Assembly (NCBI GenBank): GCA_019084435.1
Contig: JAHRFV010000260.1
Coordinates: 1 to 12,055, forward strand
Origin: Dethiosulfatibacter sp.
GTDB taxonomy: Bacteria; Bacillota_A; Clostridia; Tissierellales; Dethiosulfatibacteraceae
Direction of reading: 5' to 3'
DNA: 12,055 bases
In this document: in pieces, positions 5,435-12,055 of the stretch
Layout: each line of letters opens with the position of its first letter
How positions within the stretch are numbered: position 1 is the stretch's first letter
Made by a program: the position numbers and the translations under genes
The notes under the pieces: generated by a model
Database searches by the model: none
What the model was told of the DNA's origin: nothing
The model's input: only the letters and a program-made list of their open reading frames with translations

Positions 5435-7912
5435 TTAAATAAACAGTGTAGAGTCTGATCTTTCTGATGCGGCAAGGAAAGAAGCAACCCCGCCAAGTTC
5501 AGCTCCCTCAATCAGTTCCTCTTGTTTAATGCCCATCAAATCCATAGACATAGCGCAAGCAACAAGCTTCACACCATTATTCAGAGCATTGTTGATCAAG
5601 GTTTCCAACGTATCTACGTTTTTTTGCTTCATGATATATTTGATCATTCCTGTGCCCATTCCTAACATATTCATATTAGATAAAGTCAATTTACCCGAAC
5701 CTCTAGGCATCATGAATCCAAACATTTTTTCCAAGACAGTTTTTTTGACACTTATTTTCTCCGGCTTTCTAAGCACATTCAGTCCCCAGAATGTAAAGAA
5801 AATAGTTACATTTCTACCCATAGCTGCTGCTCCATTGGCAATGATGAATGCTGCCAGAGCCTTGTCAAGATCACCACTGAAAAGTACCATCGCTTTGTCC
5901 GTCTTTTCACTAGAATCTTCGGCAACAACATCCTCCTTCAGACCCTTCATGATTGTCACTGCTATAGCTTTATTTTCTGATTTGATATCGACCAATGTAT
6001 TACCTGTTCTTTTGCACCATTCAGATATATCTGAGGCGAAGCCAAGGTCTGTTGCAGTAACCTCCAATAAATCGCCATGATTCATGGTTTTTATGGTTTC
6101 AAAGACCCTCATAATTGGGCCGGGACACTGTAATCCTGAACAATTTATCGCTATTTTTTCCACATCTATGCTATTAATCCTTTTCATCTTTTCATCACCG
6201 CTATCTCCTGATTTTTCTTTACTCAAAATATTCTTAAGAAGCATGCTGTTGGATTTATAGTTTGCAAAATCATCTGTCGCAATGCCACCACTTATGTTTT
6301 TCACTTCAGTAAAACCGGATTGTGTCAATATCCTGGCAGCAATATAGCCCCTCAAACCGACTGCGCAATAGACCATAATAGATTTACTCTTATCAAGTTC
6401 ATTCAGTCTATTTCTCAAATTGCCAAGAGGAATATGGATTGCTCCCGGATATAATCCAGTTACCACTTCATCTGCGTCTCTAACATCTAAAATTGTATAC
6501 TCTTTGTCATTTAGAGAGTTTAACTGGTTCCAATGAATAGTTTCAATAGATCCCTTTAACATGTTTTCAGCCACATATCCCAACATATTCACAGGATCTT
6601 TAGCCGATCCAAATGGCGGTGCATAAGCTAGCTCCAGCTCAGTCAGATCATGAACAGTTCCGCCAAACCTGATTGCGGTAGCCAACACATCTATTCTCTT
6701 TTCCACCCCTTCAAATCCGACAGCCTGTGCTCCCATCACCTTTCCATCTGATGGAGAGAATATGAGTTTCATGCTGATTTTTGAGGCGTCAGGATAGTAT
6801 TCAGCATGATTATTCGCATGAATGTAGGTTGTCAGATAATCATCACCATATTTCTTACCTAATGATTTAAGTGTTTTTTCATTTGTGCCGGTTGTCGACA
6901 CCATCATGTCAAACACTTTGGCAACAGAAGTGCCTTGAGTTCCTTTATATGCCATTTCTTTGCCCGCTATATTGTCGGCTGCTATTCTACCTTGTTTATT
7001 CGCAGGACCAGCTAGGGGGATCATCGTTGATACCTGATTCACAAGATCGATAACCTCTATGGCATCACCTACAGCGTATATGTTATCATCAGAGGTTTTA
7101 AGATATTGGTCAACAATTATCCCCCCTCTATTATTGACGGTCAAGCCAGAATTTCTTGCCAACTCTCCATTTGGTTTTATGCCTATCGCGAGTATTACAA
7201 GATCAGCATCGACGTTATTTAAACTATTCAGTGTAATAATCGTCTTCCCTTTCACGTTTTCAAAGCGCTTCACACCGTCCTTCAAAAATAACTCGACACC
7301 CTTCATGTTAATATGTTGATGCAGAATTTGAGCCATTTCAAAATCCAGGGGTGCCATTACCTGATCCGCTAGTTCAATAATTGAAACCTCCAACCCTAAC
7401 TCAAACAGATTCTCTGCCATTTCAATTCCTATGAATCCACCGCCTATGATAGCTGCTTTCTTGATATTCCCACTTTTCAAATGATTTTTGATGGCATCGA
7501 TATCAGGTATGTTCCATACCGTATATATATTAGGACCGTCGATTCCCGGAATAGGTGGTTTGAGAGGTGTAGATCCCGGCGATAACAAGAGTTTGTCATA
7601 TGATTCCTCATATAATTCACCAGAAACCAAGTTCTTGACAGATACTTTTTTGTTTTCTCTATCAATGCTCAAAACCTCGCTGTTGACTCTAACATCAATA
7701 TTAAACCTAGCTTTCATTTCTTCAGGTGTCTGAACAAGCAAACTGTCTCTTTCCGCAATTACATCACCAATATAATAAGGCAATCCACAATTTGCGAAAG
7801 AAATATATCCACCTCTTTCAAACATTATAATTTCGGCATTTTCATCATTTCTTCTAAATCTGGCAGCGGCACTTGCCCCACCAGCTACGCCACCAACAAT
7901 AATTACTCTCAT
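5435..7912 (-). CDS. Multidomain CoA-disulfide reductase-rhodanese-TusA-DsrE fusion protein
   Basis: An 825-aa cytoplasmic flavoprotein with four sulfur modules. (1) Residues 1-450: pyridine nucleotide-disulfide reductase of the CoA-disulfide/NADH persulfide reductase type, with FAD motif VGGVAGGASAA, the single redox Cys42 in SFANCGLPYYIG, NAD(P)H motif IGGGFIGIE (about 156-164), YAVGDA, and the C-terminal signature YAPPFGSAKDPVN. (2) Residues about 460-550: rhodanese, catalytic Cys516 in CAVGLRGY. (3) Residues about 585-658: TusA, CSGLQCPGP with Cys596. (4) Residues about 672-825: DsrE/DsrF-like, with Cys786 in ACAMSMDLMG. These would pass sulfane sulfur along cysteines while reducing disulfide or persulfide substrates. 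ATG 7912 overlaps the ArsR stop by 4 bp (ATGA) and has AAGGAG 10 bases upstream. An ATG at 7921 exists but is almost touching that site. Confidence 0.9.
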   Translation of the reverse strand: MRVIIVGGVAGGASAAARFRRNDENAEIIMFERGGYISFANCGLPYYIGDVIAERDSLLVQTPEEMKARFNIDVRVNSEVLSIDRENKKVSVKNLVSGELYEESYDKLLLSPGSTPLKPPIPGIDGPNIYTVWNIPDIDAIKNHLKSGNIKKAAIIGGGFIGIEMAENLFELGLEVSIIELADQVMAPLDFEMAQILHQHINMKGVELFLKDGVKRFENVKGKTIITLNSLNNVDADLVILAIGIKPNGELARNSGLTVNNRGGIIVDQYLKTSDDNIYAVGDAIEVIDLVNQVSTMIPLAGPANKQGRIAADNIAGKEMAYKGTQGTSVAKVFDMMVSTTGTNEKTLKSLGKKYGDDYLTTYIHANNHAEYYPDASKISMKLIFSPSDGKVMGAQAVGFEGVEKRIDVLATAIRFGGTVHDLTELELAYAPPFGSAKDPVNMLGYVAENMLKGSIETIHWNQLNSLNDKEYTILDVRDADEVVTGLYPGAIHIPLGNLRNRLNELDKSKSIMVYCAVGLRGYIAARILTQSGFTEVKNISGGIATDDFANYKSNSMLLKNILSKEKSGDSGDEKMKRINSIDVEKIAINCSGLQCPGPIMRVFETIKTMNHGDLLEVTATDLGFASDISEWCKRTGNTLVDIKSENKAIAVTIMKGLKEDVVAEDSSEKTDKAMVLFSGDLDKALAAFIIANGAAAMGRNVTIFFTFWGLNVLRKPEKISVKKTVLEKMFGFMMPRGSGKLTLSNMNMLGMGTGMIKYIMKQKNVDTLETLINNALNNGVKLVACAMSMDLMGIKQEELIEGAELGGVASFLAASERSDSTLFI

Positions 7913-8226
7913 ATTAAGCATTCTCCTTTTCCTAATTGATTTAACAAGTCTTTGATAATACTTCTAACCTGACTATTTGAAACCCTATAGATTATTTCTG
8001 TACCTTTTCTTTCTCCCATTATAAGCCCTGCAGATTTAAGCTTAGCCAAATGTTGTGAGACTGTTGATTGTGGCTCGCACAAGCAGTTCTGCATGTTTGA
8101 TACATTACTTTCCTTTTGCACCATCAGATTCACTAGAATACATAACCTGGATGGATGTCCCATTTGTTTGAATATTTCACTGTATTCATGAAGTGTGCTA
8201 TTTTCTAAAACACCATGCTCCGTCAT
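7909..8226 (-). CDS. ArsR-family transcriptional repressor, likely thiol/persulfide or metal sensing
   Basis: A 105-aa winged-helix repressor of typical ArsR length. HPSRLCILVNLM (24-35), the recognition helix QSTVSQHLAKLKSAGLI (53-69) and the wing GERKGTEIIYRV (71-82) fit the family. Cysteines lie at 29, 48, 50 and 103. Cys48/Cys50 sit just before the recognition helix, near the region of the ArsR CxC metal site, and Cys103 is near the C-terminus, as in persulfide-sensing members. The exact positions do not match the SqrR/BigR pair as I recall it, so the inducer is open. The ATG follows AAAGGTGG. It is co-transcribed and translationally coupled with the sulfur-transfer fusion gene, and a palindrome on its promoter indicates autorepression. 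Confidence 0.88.
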   Translation of the reverse strand: MTEHGVLENSTLHEYSEIFKQMGHPSRLCILVNLMVQKESNVSNMQNCLCEPQSTVSQHLAKLKSAGLIMGERKGTEIIYRVSNSQVRSIIKDLLNQLGKGECLI

Positions 8227-8257
8227 AAAACCACCTTTTGTTAATTTATTGTCAAAT

Positions 8258-8293
8258 TATTATATCTATATATTACAATATTTAGATATAATA
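8258..8293. promoter_or_regulatory. 36-bp palindromic operator for the ArsR-family repressor
   Basis: The left arm TATTATATCTATATATT (8258-8274), centre AC, and right arm AATATTTAGATATAATA (8277-8293) are reverse complements except for one pair (8269/8282). This covers the spacer and -10 box of the operon promoter and lies about 30 bp upstream of the repressor's start codon, where an autoregulatory ArsR operator is expected. It is longer than the common 12-2-12 ArsR site, so it may accommodate more than one dimer. Confidence 0.65.
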
Positions 8294-8298
8294 GTCAA
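8270..8298 (-). promoter_or_regulatory. Sigma-A promoter of the ArsR-sulfurtransferase operon
   Basis: On the minus strand TTGACT (8298-8293), a 17-bp spacer and TAATAT (8275-8270) form a near-consensus promoter. Transcription would start near 8263, giving a leader of about 37 nt that includes the AAAGGTGG ribosome binding site. A second TTGACA at 8255-8250 has no matching -10 upstream of the coding region. Confidence 0.65.
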
Positions 8299-8310
8299 TA
8301 CTTTCCAAAA

Positions 8311-8336
8311 TAAAAAAATACCTCGTCTAAACGAGG
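8311..8336 (-). terminator. Terminator of the tdh-kbl operon
   Basis: On the minus strand CCTCGT and ACGAGG (8336-8331 and 8326-8321) pair around the loop TTAG, followed by TATTTTTTTA (8320-8311). It lies 19 bp beyond the kbl stop codon and just before the ArsR operon promoter, separating the two units. Confidence 0.85.
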
Positions 8337-8355
8337 CATGATTTGAGTTGGAAGC

Positions 8356-9546
8356 TTAGATATTTAACTCTTCTTTGACTTCTTTAAAAGCATTTATGGC
8401 AAAATCCAGATCATATATGCTGTGGGCTGCTGAAATCTGAGTTCTGATTCTTGCCTTTCCTTTTGGAACAACAGGAAAATAGAAGCCTATTACATAGACA
8501 CCTTTTTCAAGCAGTTTTTCTGCCATTTTTTGAGACAAGACAGCATCTCCCAACATAATGGGTACGATTGGATGAGTCCCTTCAACAATCTCATATCCTA
8601 TTGCTTTGATACGTTCTCTAAAATACATCGTGTTTTGTTCTAGCTTATCCCTTAAGGATGTGCTCTCTATCAACATCTCAAGAACCTTCAAAGATGCTGT
8701 AGCTATTGCCGGTGCTAGGGTATTGGAAAACAAATAAGGTCTTGATCTTTGCCTCAGCAACGAGATAATTTCTTTTCTTCCACTGGTATATCCTCCACTA
8801 GCTCCACCCAAGGCTTTGCCTAGTGTTCCTGTTATAATATCGACTCTATCCATCACATCATTGAATTCATGGGTGCCTCGTCCTTTTTTTCCAACAAATC
8901 CAACTGCATGGCTATCATCCACCATTACAAGGGCATTATACTGATCTGCCAGATCGCAAATTCCTTTAAGGTTGGCAATTATCCCATCCATAGAGAACAC
9001 ACCGTCAGTTGCTATTATTTTTAATCTCACTCCATCCTGATCAGCTAGTATCAGCTGTTGTTCCAAGTCTGTCATGTCATTATTCTTATACTTGTATCTT
9101 TTTGCCTTGCTCAATCGAACACCATCAATAATGCTAGCATGATTCAGTTCGTCGCTTATGATAGCATCTTCTTCCGATGTAATAGTTTCAAATAGCCCAC
9201 CATTGGCATCAAAGCAAGATGAGTAAAGTATCGTATCTTCTGTTCCTAGAAACTCAGATAATTTTTCTTCCAAAGATTTGTGAATAGTCTGTGTACCACA
9301 AATAAAACGGACAGAGGATAATCCATATCCCCATTGATCGTAGCTGTTCTTAGCCGCTTCTCTCACCAATTCATTGTTTGAGAGCCCTAGGTAATTGTTT
9401 GCACACAGATTCAAAGCATTTTCAATTTGTGTTGTGTCAATTCTACTACTCTGAGGGGTTGTAATTATTCTTTCGTTTTTCCATAGACCACTTTCTTTAA
9501 TCTCAGTTAGTTGATTTTCATAAATACTCTTATACTTACTGTACAT
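8356..9546 (-). CDS. kbl: Glycine C-acetyltransferase (2-amino-3-ketobutyrate CoA ligase)
   Basis: A 396-aa PLP enzyme of the alpha-oxoamine synthase family, close to the usual 398 aa. It cleaves 2-amino-3-ketobutyrate with CoA to glycine and acetyl-CoA. Visible motifs are NYLGLSNN (51-58), [16 protein letters not shown] (78-93), [12 protein letters not shown] with His136, [11 protein letters not shown] (209-219) with the PLP-binding Asp210 and His213, and the Schiff-base Lys244 in [23 protein letters not shown] (368-376) near the end is also typical. ATG 9546 follows AGGGGG and lies 9 bp after the tdh stop codon, so the two genes form the standard threonine dehydrogenase pathway operon. The tdh neighbour separates this call from the related biotin and heme synthases (BioF, HemA). 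Confidence 0.95.
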   Translation of the reverse strand: MYSKYKSIYENQLTEIKESGLWKNERIITTPQSSRIDTTQIENALNLCANNYLGLSNNELVREAAKNSYDQWGYGLSSVRFICGTQTIHKSLEEKLSEFLGTEDTILYSSCFDANGGLFETITSEEDAIISDELNHASIIDGVRLSKAKRYKYKNNDMTDLEQQLILADQDGVRLKIIATDGVFSMDGIIANLKGICDLADQYNALVMVDDSHAVGFVGKKGRGTHEFNDVMDRVDIITGTLGKALGGASGGYTSGRKEIISLLRQRSRPYLFSNTLAPAIATASLKVLEMLIESTSLRDKLEQNTMYFRERIKAIGYEIVEGTHPIVPIMLGDAVLSQKMAEKLLEKGVYVIGFYFPVVPKGKARIRTQISAAHSIYDLDFAINAFKEVKEELNI

Positions 9547-9555
9547 AAAATCCCC

Positions 9556-10593
9556 CTATAACCATTCTAATATGACTTTTCCGGAATTCCCAGATTTCAT
9601 CACTTCAAAAGCTTTTTCGAAATCCTTATAGTGAAAATGGTGGGTAATTACCGGTGACACGTCAAGTCCAGATTGCAACATCGCATTCATTTTATACCAG
9701 GTCTCATACATTTCTCTTCCGTAGATTCCCTTTAGTTGGAGGCCATTAAAGACAATCTTGTTCCAGTCGATACAAGTTTCTTTTGTTTGGATTCCTAATA
9801 TAGCCACTTTTCCACCATGAACCATCAAATCGATCATGTCGCTGAAGGCTTTTCCATTGCCCGACATTTCCATACCGACGTCGAATCCTTCCTTCATCTT
9901 TAATTCCTTGACCACGTCAATCAGATTTTCATGGGTAACATTCACAACCTTGTCAGCGCCAAGTTTTTTTGCCAATTCAAGTCTGTAATCATTGATGTCA
10001 GTCACAACAACAAATCTAGCACCTGCATGCCTGGCGATAGCTACCGCCATCAAACCAATGGGTCCGGCGCCTGTAATTAGGACATCCTCACCCAAAACAT
10101 CAAATGAGAGAGCTGTATGTACTGCGTTTCCTAAAGGGTCAAAGATGCTGATGATATCCAACGGTAAGTTCCCCATTGGCACCCAAATATTAGAAGCAGG
10201 TAATGCTACATATTCTGAAAAGATGCCGGTTCTATTCACTCCGACTCCCTTTGTATCCTTACAGAGATGCCTTCTACCAGCAAGGCAATTCCTGCATTTG
10301 CCACAAACAATATGTCCTTCACCAGATACAATATCACCAATTTTCAGGTCAATGACTCCCTCTCCCAGTTTTACTATCTCACCTACAAACTCATGTCCAA
10401 TTGTCATTGGAACGGGAATTGTTTCCTGAGACCACTTGTCCCAGTTGTAGATATGCAAATCGGTGCCACAAATAGCAGTCTTATGGATTTTGACCAGCAC
10501 TTCACCATATTTCAAACCGGGTATGTCGACCTCATCCAACCAAAGCCCTGGTTCAGCGTATTTTTTTACAAGCGCATTCATTTTGCCGTTCAA
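9556..10593 (-). CDS. tdh: L-threonine 3-dehydrogenase (zinc MDR family)
   Basis: A 345-aa zinc-dependent medium-chain dehydrogenase that oxidises threonine to 2-amino-3-ketobutyrate with NAD. Catalytic zinc residues are Cys42 and His67-Glu68 ([23 protein letters not shown]). Structural zinc cysteines are 97, 100, 103 and 111 ([16 protein letters not shown]). The nucleotide motif is GAGPIG (175-180). These segments match E. coli Tdh very closely. The start is uncertain. GGAGGG (10607-10602) is 8 bases before a TTG at 10593, touches an ATG at 10599, and is too far from the ATG at 10581, although that last start gives 341 aa and E. coli numbering (Cys38). I chose TTG on ribosome-binding grounds. 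The frame also extends to a GTG at 10611, which would put the binding site inside the gene. Confidence 0.93.
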   Translation of the reverse strand: MNGKMNALVKKYAEPGLWLDEVDIPGLKYGEVLVKIHKTAICGTDLHIYNWDKWSQETIPVPMTIGHEFVGEIVKLGEGVIDLKIGDIVSGEGHIVCGKCRNCLAGRRHLCKDTKGVGVNRTGIFSEYVALPASNIWVPMGNLPLDIISIFDPLGNAVHTALSFDVLGEDVLITGAGPIGLMAVAIARHAGARFVVVTDINDYRLELAKKLGADKVVNVTHENLIDVVKELKMKEGFDVGMEMSGNGKAFSDMIDLMVHGGKVAILGIQTKETCIDWNKIVFNGLQLKGIYGREMYETWYKMNAMLQSGLDVSPVITHHFHYKDFEKAFEVMKSGNSGKVILEWL

Positions 10594-10629
10594 GAACATC
10601 CCTCCTAACACTAATATATTTTCATCTAT

Positions 10630-10658
10630 ATCATATAATATAATTGTCCATGTTTCAA
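10630..10658 (-). promoter_or_regulatory. Sigma-A promoter of the tdh-kbl operon
   Basis: On the minus strand TTGAAA (10658-10653), a 17-bp spacer and TATGAT (10635-10630) match the consensus well. RNA would start near 10623, about 15 bp before the GGAGGG site of tdh, leaving no room for a leader peptide or riboswitch. Confidence 0.65.
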
Positions 10659-10693
10659 GAACAATGTAAGCTTTTTGTTGTCAAATTGTAGCA

Positions 10694-10725
10694 TTAAAAA
10701 AGCACAGCCTTACGGCTATGCTTTT
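10694..10725 (-). terminator. Terminator at the end of the aminotransferase gene
   Basis: On the minus strand AAAAGCATAGCC (10725-10714), loop GTAA, and GGCTGTGCTTTT (10709-10698) form a 12-bp stem with one G-U pair, followed by further T residues. The 5' arm contains the gene's last codon and its TAG stop codon, so coding sequence and terminator overlap. Confidence 0.85.
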
Positions 10726-11961
10726 AAAGATTCAGTTGTTTTCTCAATACTTCTCTTTATAATATCAGGAGCTTTCAGACATTTTTCTTCCGAAACTGAA
10801 CAGACAGCAAATCGGAGTCCTTTCGCTAAAGGAACTACAAACAGATTCTCTTCCATTAGTGCTTTACTAACCTCGAATGGTTTTTCGCATGGAATACTGA
10901 TGAAAAATCCATCTCTGTAAGGCACCATCTTCAATTCTATTTCATCAGCTCGTTTTACAAAAGCATTAGCTCTTCTTCTCAACATATTATTGTTAAATGT
11001 TTTCTCTTCTATATATCTTTCATATTTATCCTTATCCTCAATAATATCAGCTACAGTCAGCATCGCACCTCGGGTTCCATTTGACCAAGTGGCTCTTCCC
11101 GAGTGCAAGCAAGCAGAGTAAAACTCATCCACAATTTCTTGAGATGATGAAATCCCTATTGCAGCGCCATTTCTGAGACCGTACATTGTAAAGCCTTTTG
11201 ATGCGCTGAAGGCTGCTATTATAAAAATATTTTCAGGTAGATCTGAGAACTTTTTCAAGAACTCTCTTCTTTCGTCCGATACTCCTGCAAAATCAATGTA
11301 GGCAGCATCCACTAAGACAATTATTCTATTTTCAATATCCTTGGCCTCCTCTTTCAGGAATCCAATAATATCGTCCCATTCTTCATTTGCTATACTATAA
11401 CCTGTAGGATTATGTGCAGGTGTATTGATAATAGTCAAAAGCCTTTTTTGTTTGTCAATAATCTCCTTAAATCTTTTTTTGAAGTCGGAGACATTATAAT
11501 TTCCTTTAGAATCAAACAGTTCATAAGTTGCTATATTTCTACCGCCTTCTTCAGCTATTGTCTGGTAAGGGGTCCAGTACCAATCTGAAGTCAGTATTTC
11601 ATCTCCGGGATTGGTGTAGTTCCACACAGCATGCTTTACAGCTCCCGTGCCGCCTGGAGTAGCAATGGTTCTGATAAAGGCTTTCGGTCTAGATTCTTTG
11701 AAAAAAGATTTTTCTACCGCTTCCAAAAATCTAGGCATTCCGGGGATTGCCGAGTAGGCAGCCAGCTCTTCATCTGGTTGATTCTTAAACACATCATATA
11801 CTGATTTGAATGCGACAAGTTTGCCTTGATCATCCATCAAAGCGCCCAATGTCGAATTAATGACATTCTCCACGCCAAATTGTTTTTCAGCTACCTGCGC
11901 CTTGCCTGCAATTGTAAATATCGGGTCGTCCTTTGCTGGCCATCTAGCGTGGTCAGCTACC
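10716..11961 (-). CDS. Class I/II PLP-dependent aminotransferase, 5' end lost at a fold-back junction
   Basis: A fold-type I aminotransferase related to aspartate/aromatic aminotransferases. Numbering from the codon at the junction (11963), the motifs are TLGALMDDQGKLVAF (38-52), TPGGTGA (102-108), NTPAHNPTGY with Asn185, VDAAY with Asp219 and Tyr222, Schiff-base Lys256 in FSASKGFTMYGLRNG with Arg264, and a C-terminal GLRFAV Arg. The spacing of Asp, Tyr, Lys and Arg equals that of AspAT (222, 225, 258, 266). The amino donor is unknown. The frame stays open to 12023, but bases 11962-12055 are an exact inverted copy of this gene's own codons, so the first roughly 20 residues of that extension are not homologous sequence. 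The true start lies outside the window or close to HARWPAKDDPIF. The gene ends in its own terminator, so it is separate from tdh-kbl. Confidence 0.88.
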
Positions 11962-12055
11962 ATATTTACAATTGCAGGCAAGGCGCAGGTAGCTGAAAAA
12001 CAATTTGGCGTGGAGAATGTCATTAATTCGACATTGGGCGCTTTGATGGATGATC
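11828..12055. repeat. 94-bp perfect inverted repeat at the window end (probable fold-back artefact)
   Basis: Bases 11828-11921 and 11962-12055 are exact reverse complements over 94 bp, with a 40-bp spacer (11922-11961). The left arm is ordinary aminotransferase coding sequence (around the conserved STLGALMDDQG region). The right arm is the same sequence turned back and runs to the final base. A coding region duplicated in inverse orientation at a sequence end is the usual signature of an amplification chimera or assembly fold-back. A real inverted duplication is less likely. Confidence 0.93.

Noticed and set aside
5529..6080. Plus-strand open frame of 183 codons and similar frames opposite the fusion gene, tdh and the HD-GYP gene
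   Set aside because: They lie antisense to well-supported coding sequence, have no ribosome binding site that I can see, and read as low-complexity shadows of the real genes.
8250..8255. TTGACA on the minus strand as a second promoter for the ArsR gene
   Set aside because: A -10 box at proper spacing would fall at the ribosome binding site and start codon, and no TATAAT-like sequence is present there.
10679..10684. TTGACA on the minus strand upstream of tdh
   Set aside because: At 17 bp spacing the -10 position reads TTCTTG. The TTGAAA-17-TATGAT promoter closer to tdh is better.
11962..12023. N-terminal extension of the aminotransferase (about 20 residues starting MTFSTPNCFS)
   Set aside because: It is translated from the inverted copy of the gene's own sequence, so it is a product of the fold-back and not a genuine signal or leader peptide.
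11828..12055. Invertible element or terminal inverted repeat of a mobile element
   Set aside because: The arms are plain aminotransferase coding DNA, there is no transposase or recombinase, and the right arm stops at the sequence end. An artefact explains it better.
1..12055. CRISPR array, tRNA or rRNA genes, insertion sequence
   Set aside because: I saw no regularly spaced repeats, no tRNA-like cloverleaf or CCA end, no rRNA sequence and no transposase in either strand.

Overview
The window is AT-rich bacterial DNA with strong GGAGG-type ribosome binding sites, short operons and Rho-independent terminators. The gene set (Firmicutes-type NAD kinase, biotin-domain-less OadA-like carboxyltransferase, HD-GYP protein with a DUF5317 protein, coenzyme A-disulfide reductase fusion, Tdh-Kbl threonine pathway) points to an anaerobic member of the Bacillota, most likely Clostridia. 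The genus cannot be named from the sequence. The first base is inside a gene, and the last 94 bases are an exact inverted copy of sequence 40 bp further in, so the window is probably a whole contig or a contig end.

Layout. 1-477 (+) is the 3' part of an NAD kinase gene. It meets, through a shared bidirectional terminator, a minus-strand gene for a pyruvate/oxaloacetate carboxyltransferase subunit (516-1889). An AT-rich divergent promoter region (1890-2142) separates that gene from a plus-strand Lrp/AsnC regulator (2143-2568). A second bidirectional terminator follows. Everything downstream is on the minus strand, so the genes are read from high to low coordinates.

From 5302 down to 2579 there is a signalling-type cluster: a 209-aa protein of unknown function with an internal repeat, an untracked 25-aa hydrophobic peptide gene (4501-4578), a membrane-bound HD-GYP protein, and a DUF5317 membrane protein whose start codon abuts the HD-GYP stop codon. 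The peptide gene sits in a nested inverted-repeat structure. A 10-bp stem captures half of its Shine-Dalgarno sequence, and a 12-bp stem closes the whole 201-bp module. This is the least explained and most interesting part of the window.

From 8226 down to 5435 is a two-gene sulfur operon. An ArsR-family repressor gene overlaps by 4 bp (ATGA) a gene for one polypeptide carrying CoA-disulfide reductase, rhodanese, TusA and DsrE-like modules. A strong promoter carrying a 36-bp near-perfect palindrome precedes the operon and suggests autoregulation by the ArsR protein in response to sulfane sulfur, thiol stress or metal.

From 10593 down to 8356 is a threonine-catabolic operon (tdh-kbl) that converts threonine to 2-amino-3-ketobutyrate and then to glycine plus acetyl-CoA, with its own promoter and terminator. 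From 11961 down to 10716 is a class I aminotransferase gene. Its real 5' end is missing: the sequence beyond 11961 is a fold-back copy of the gene's own interior, so the open frame running to 12023 is not a genuine N-terminus.
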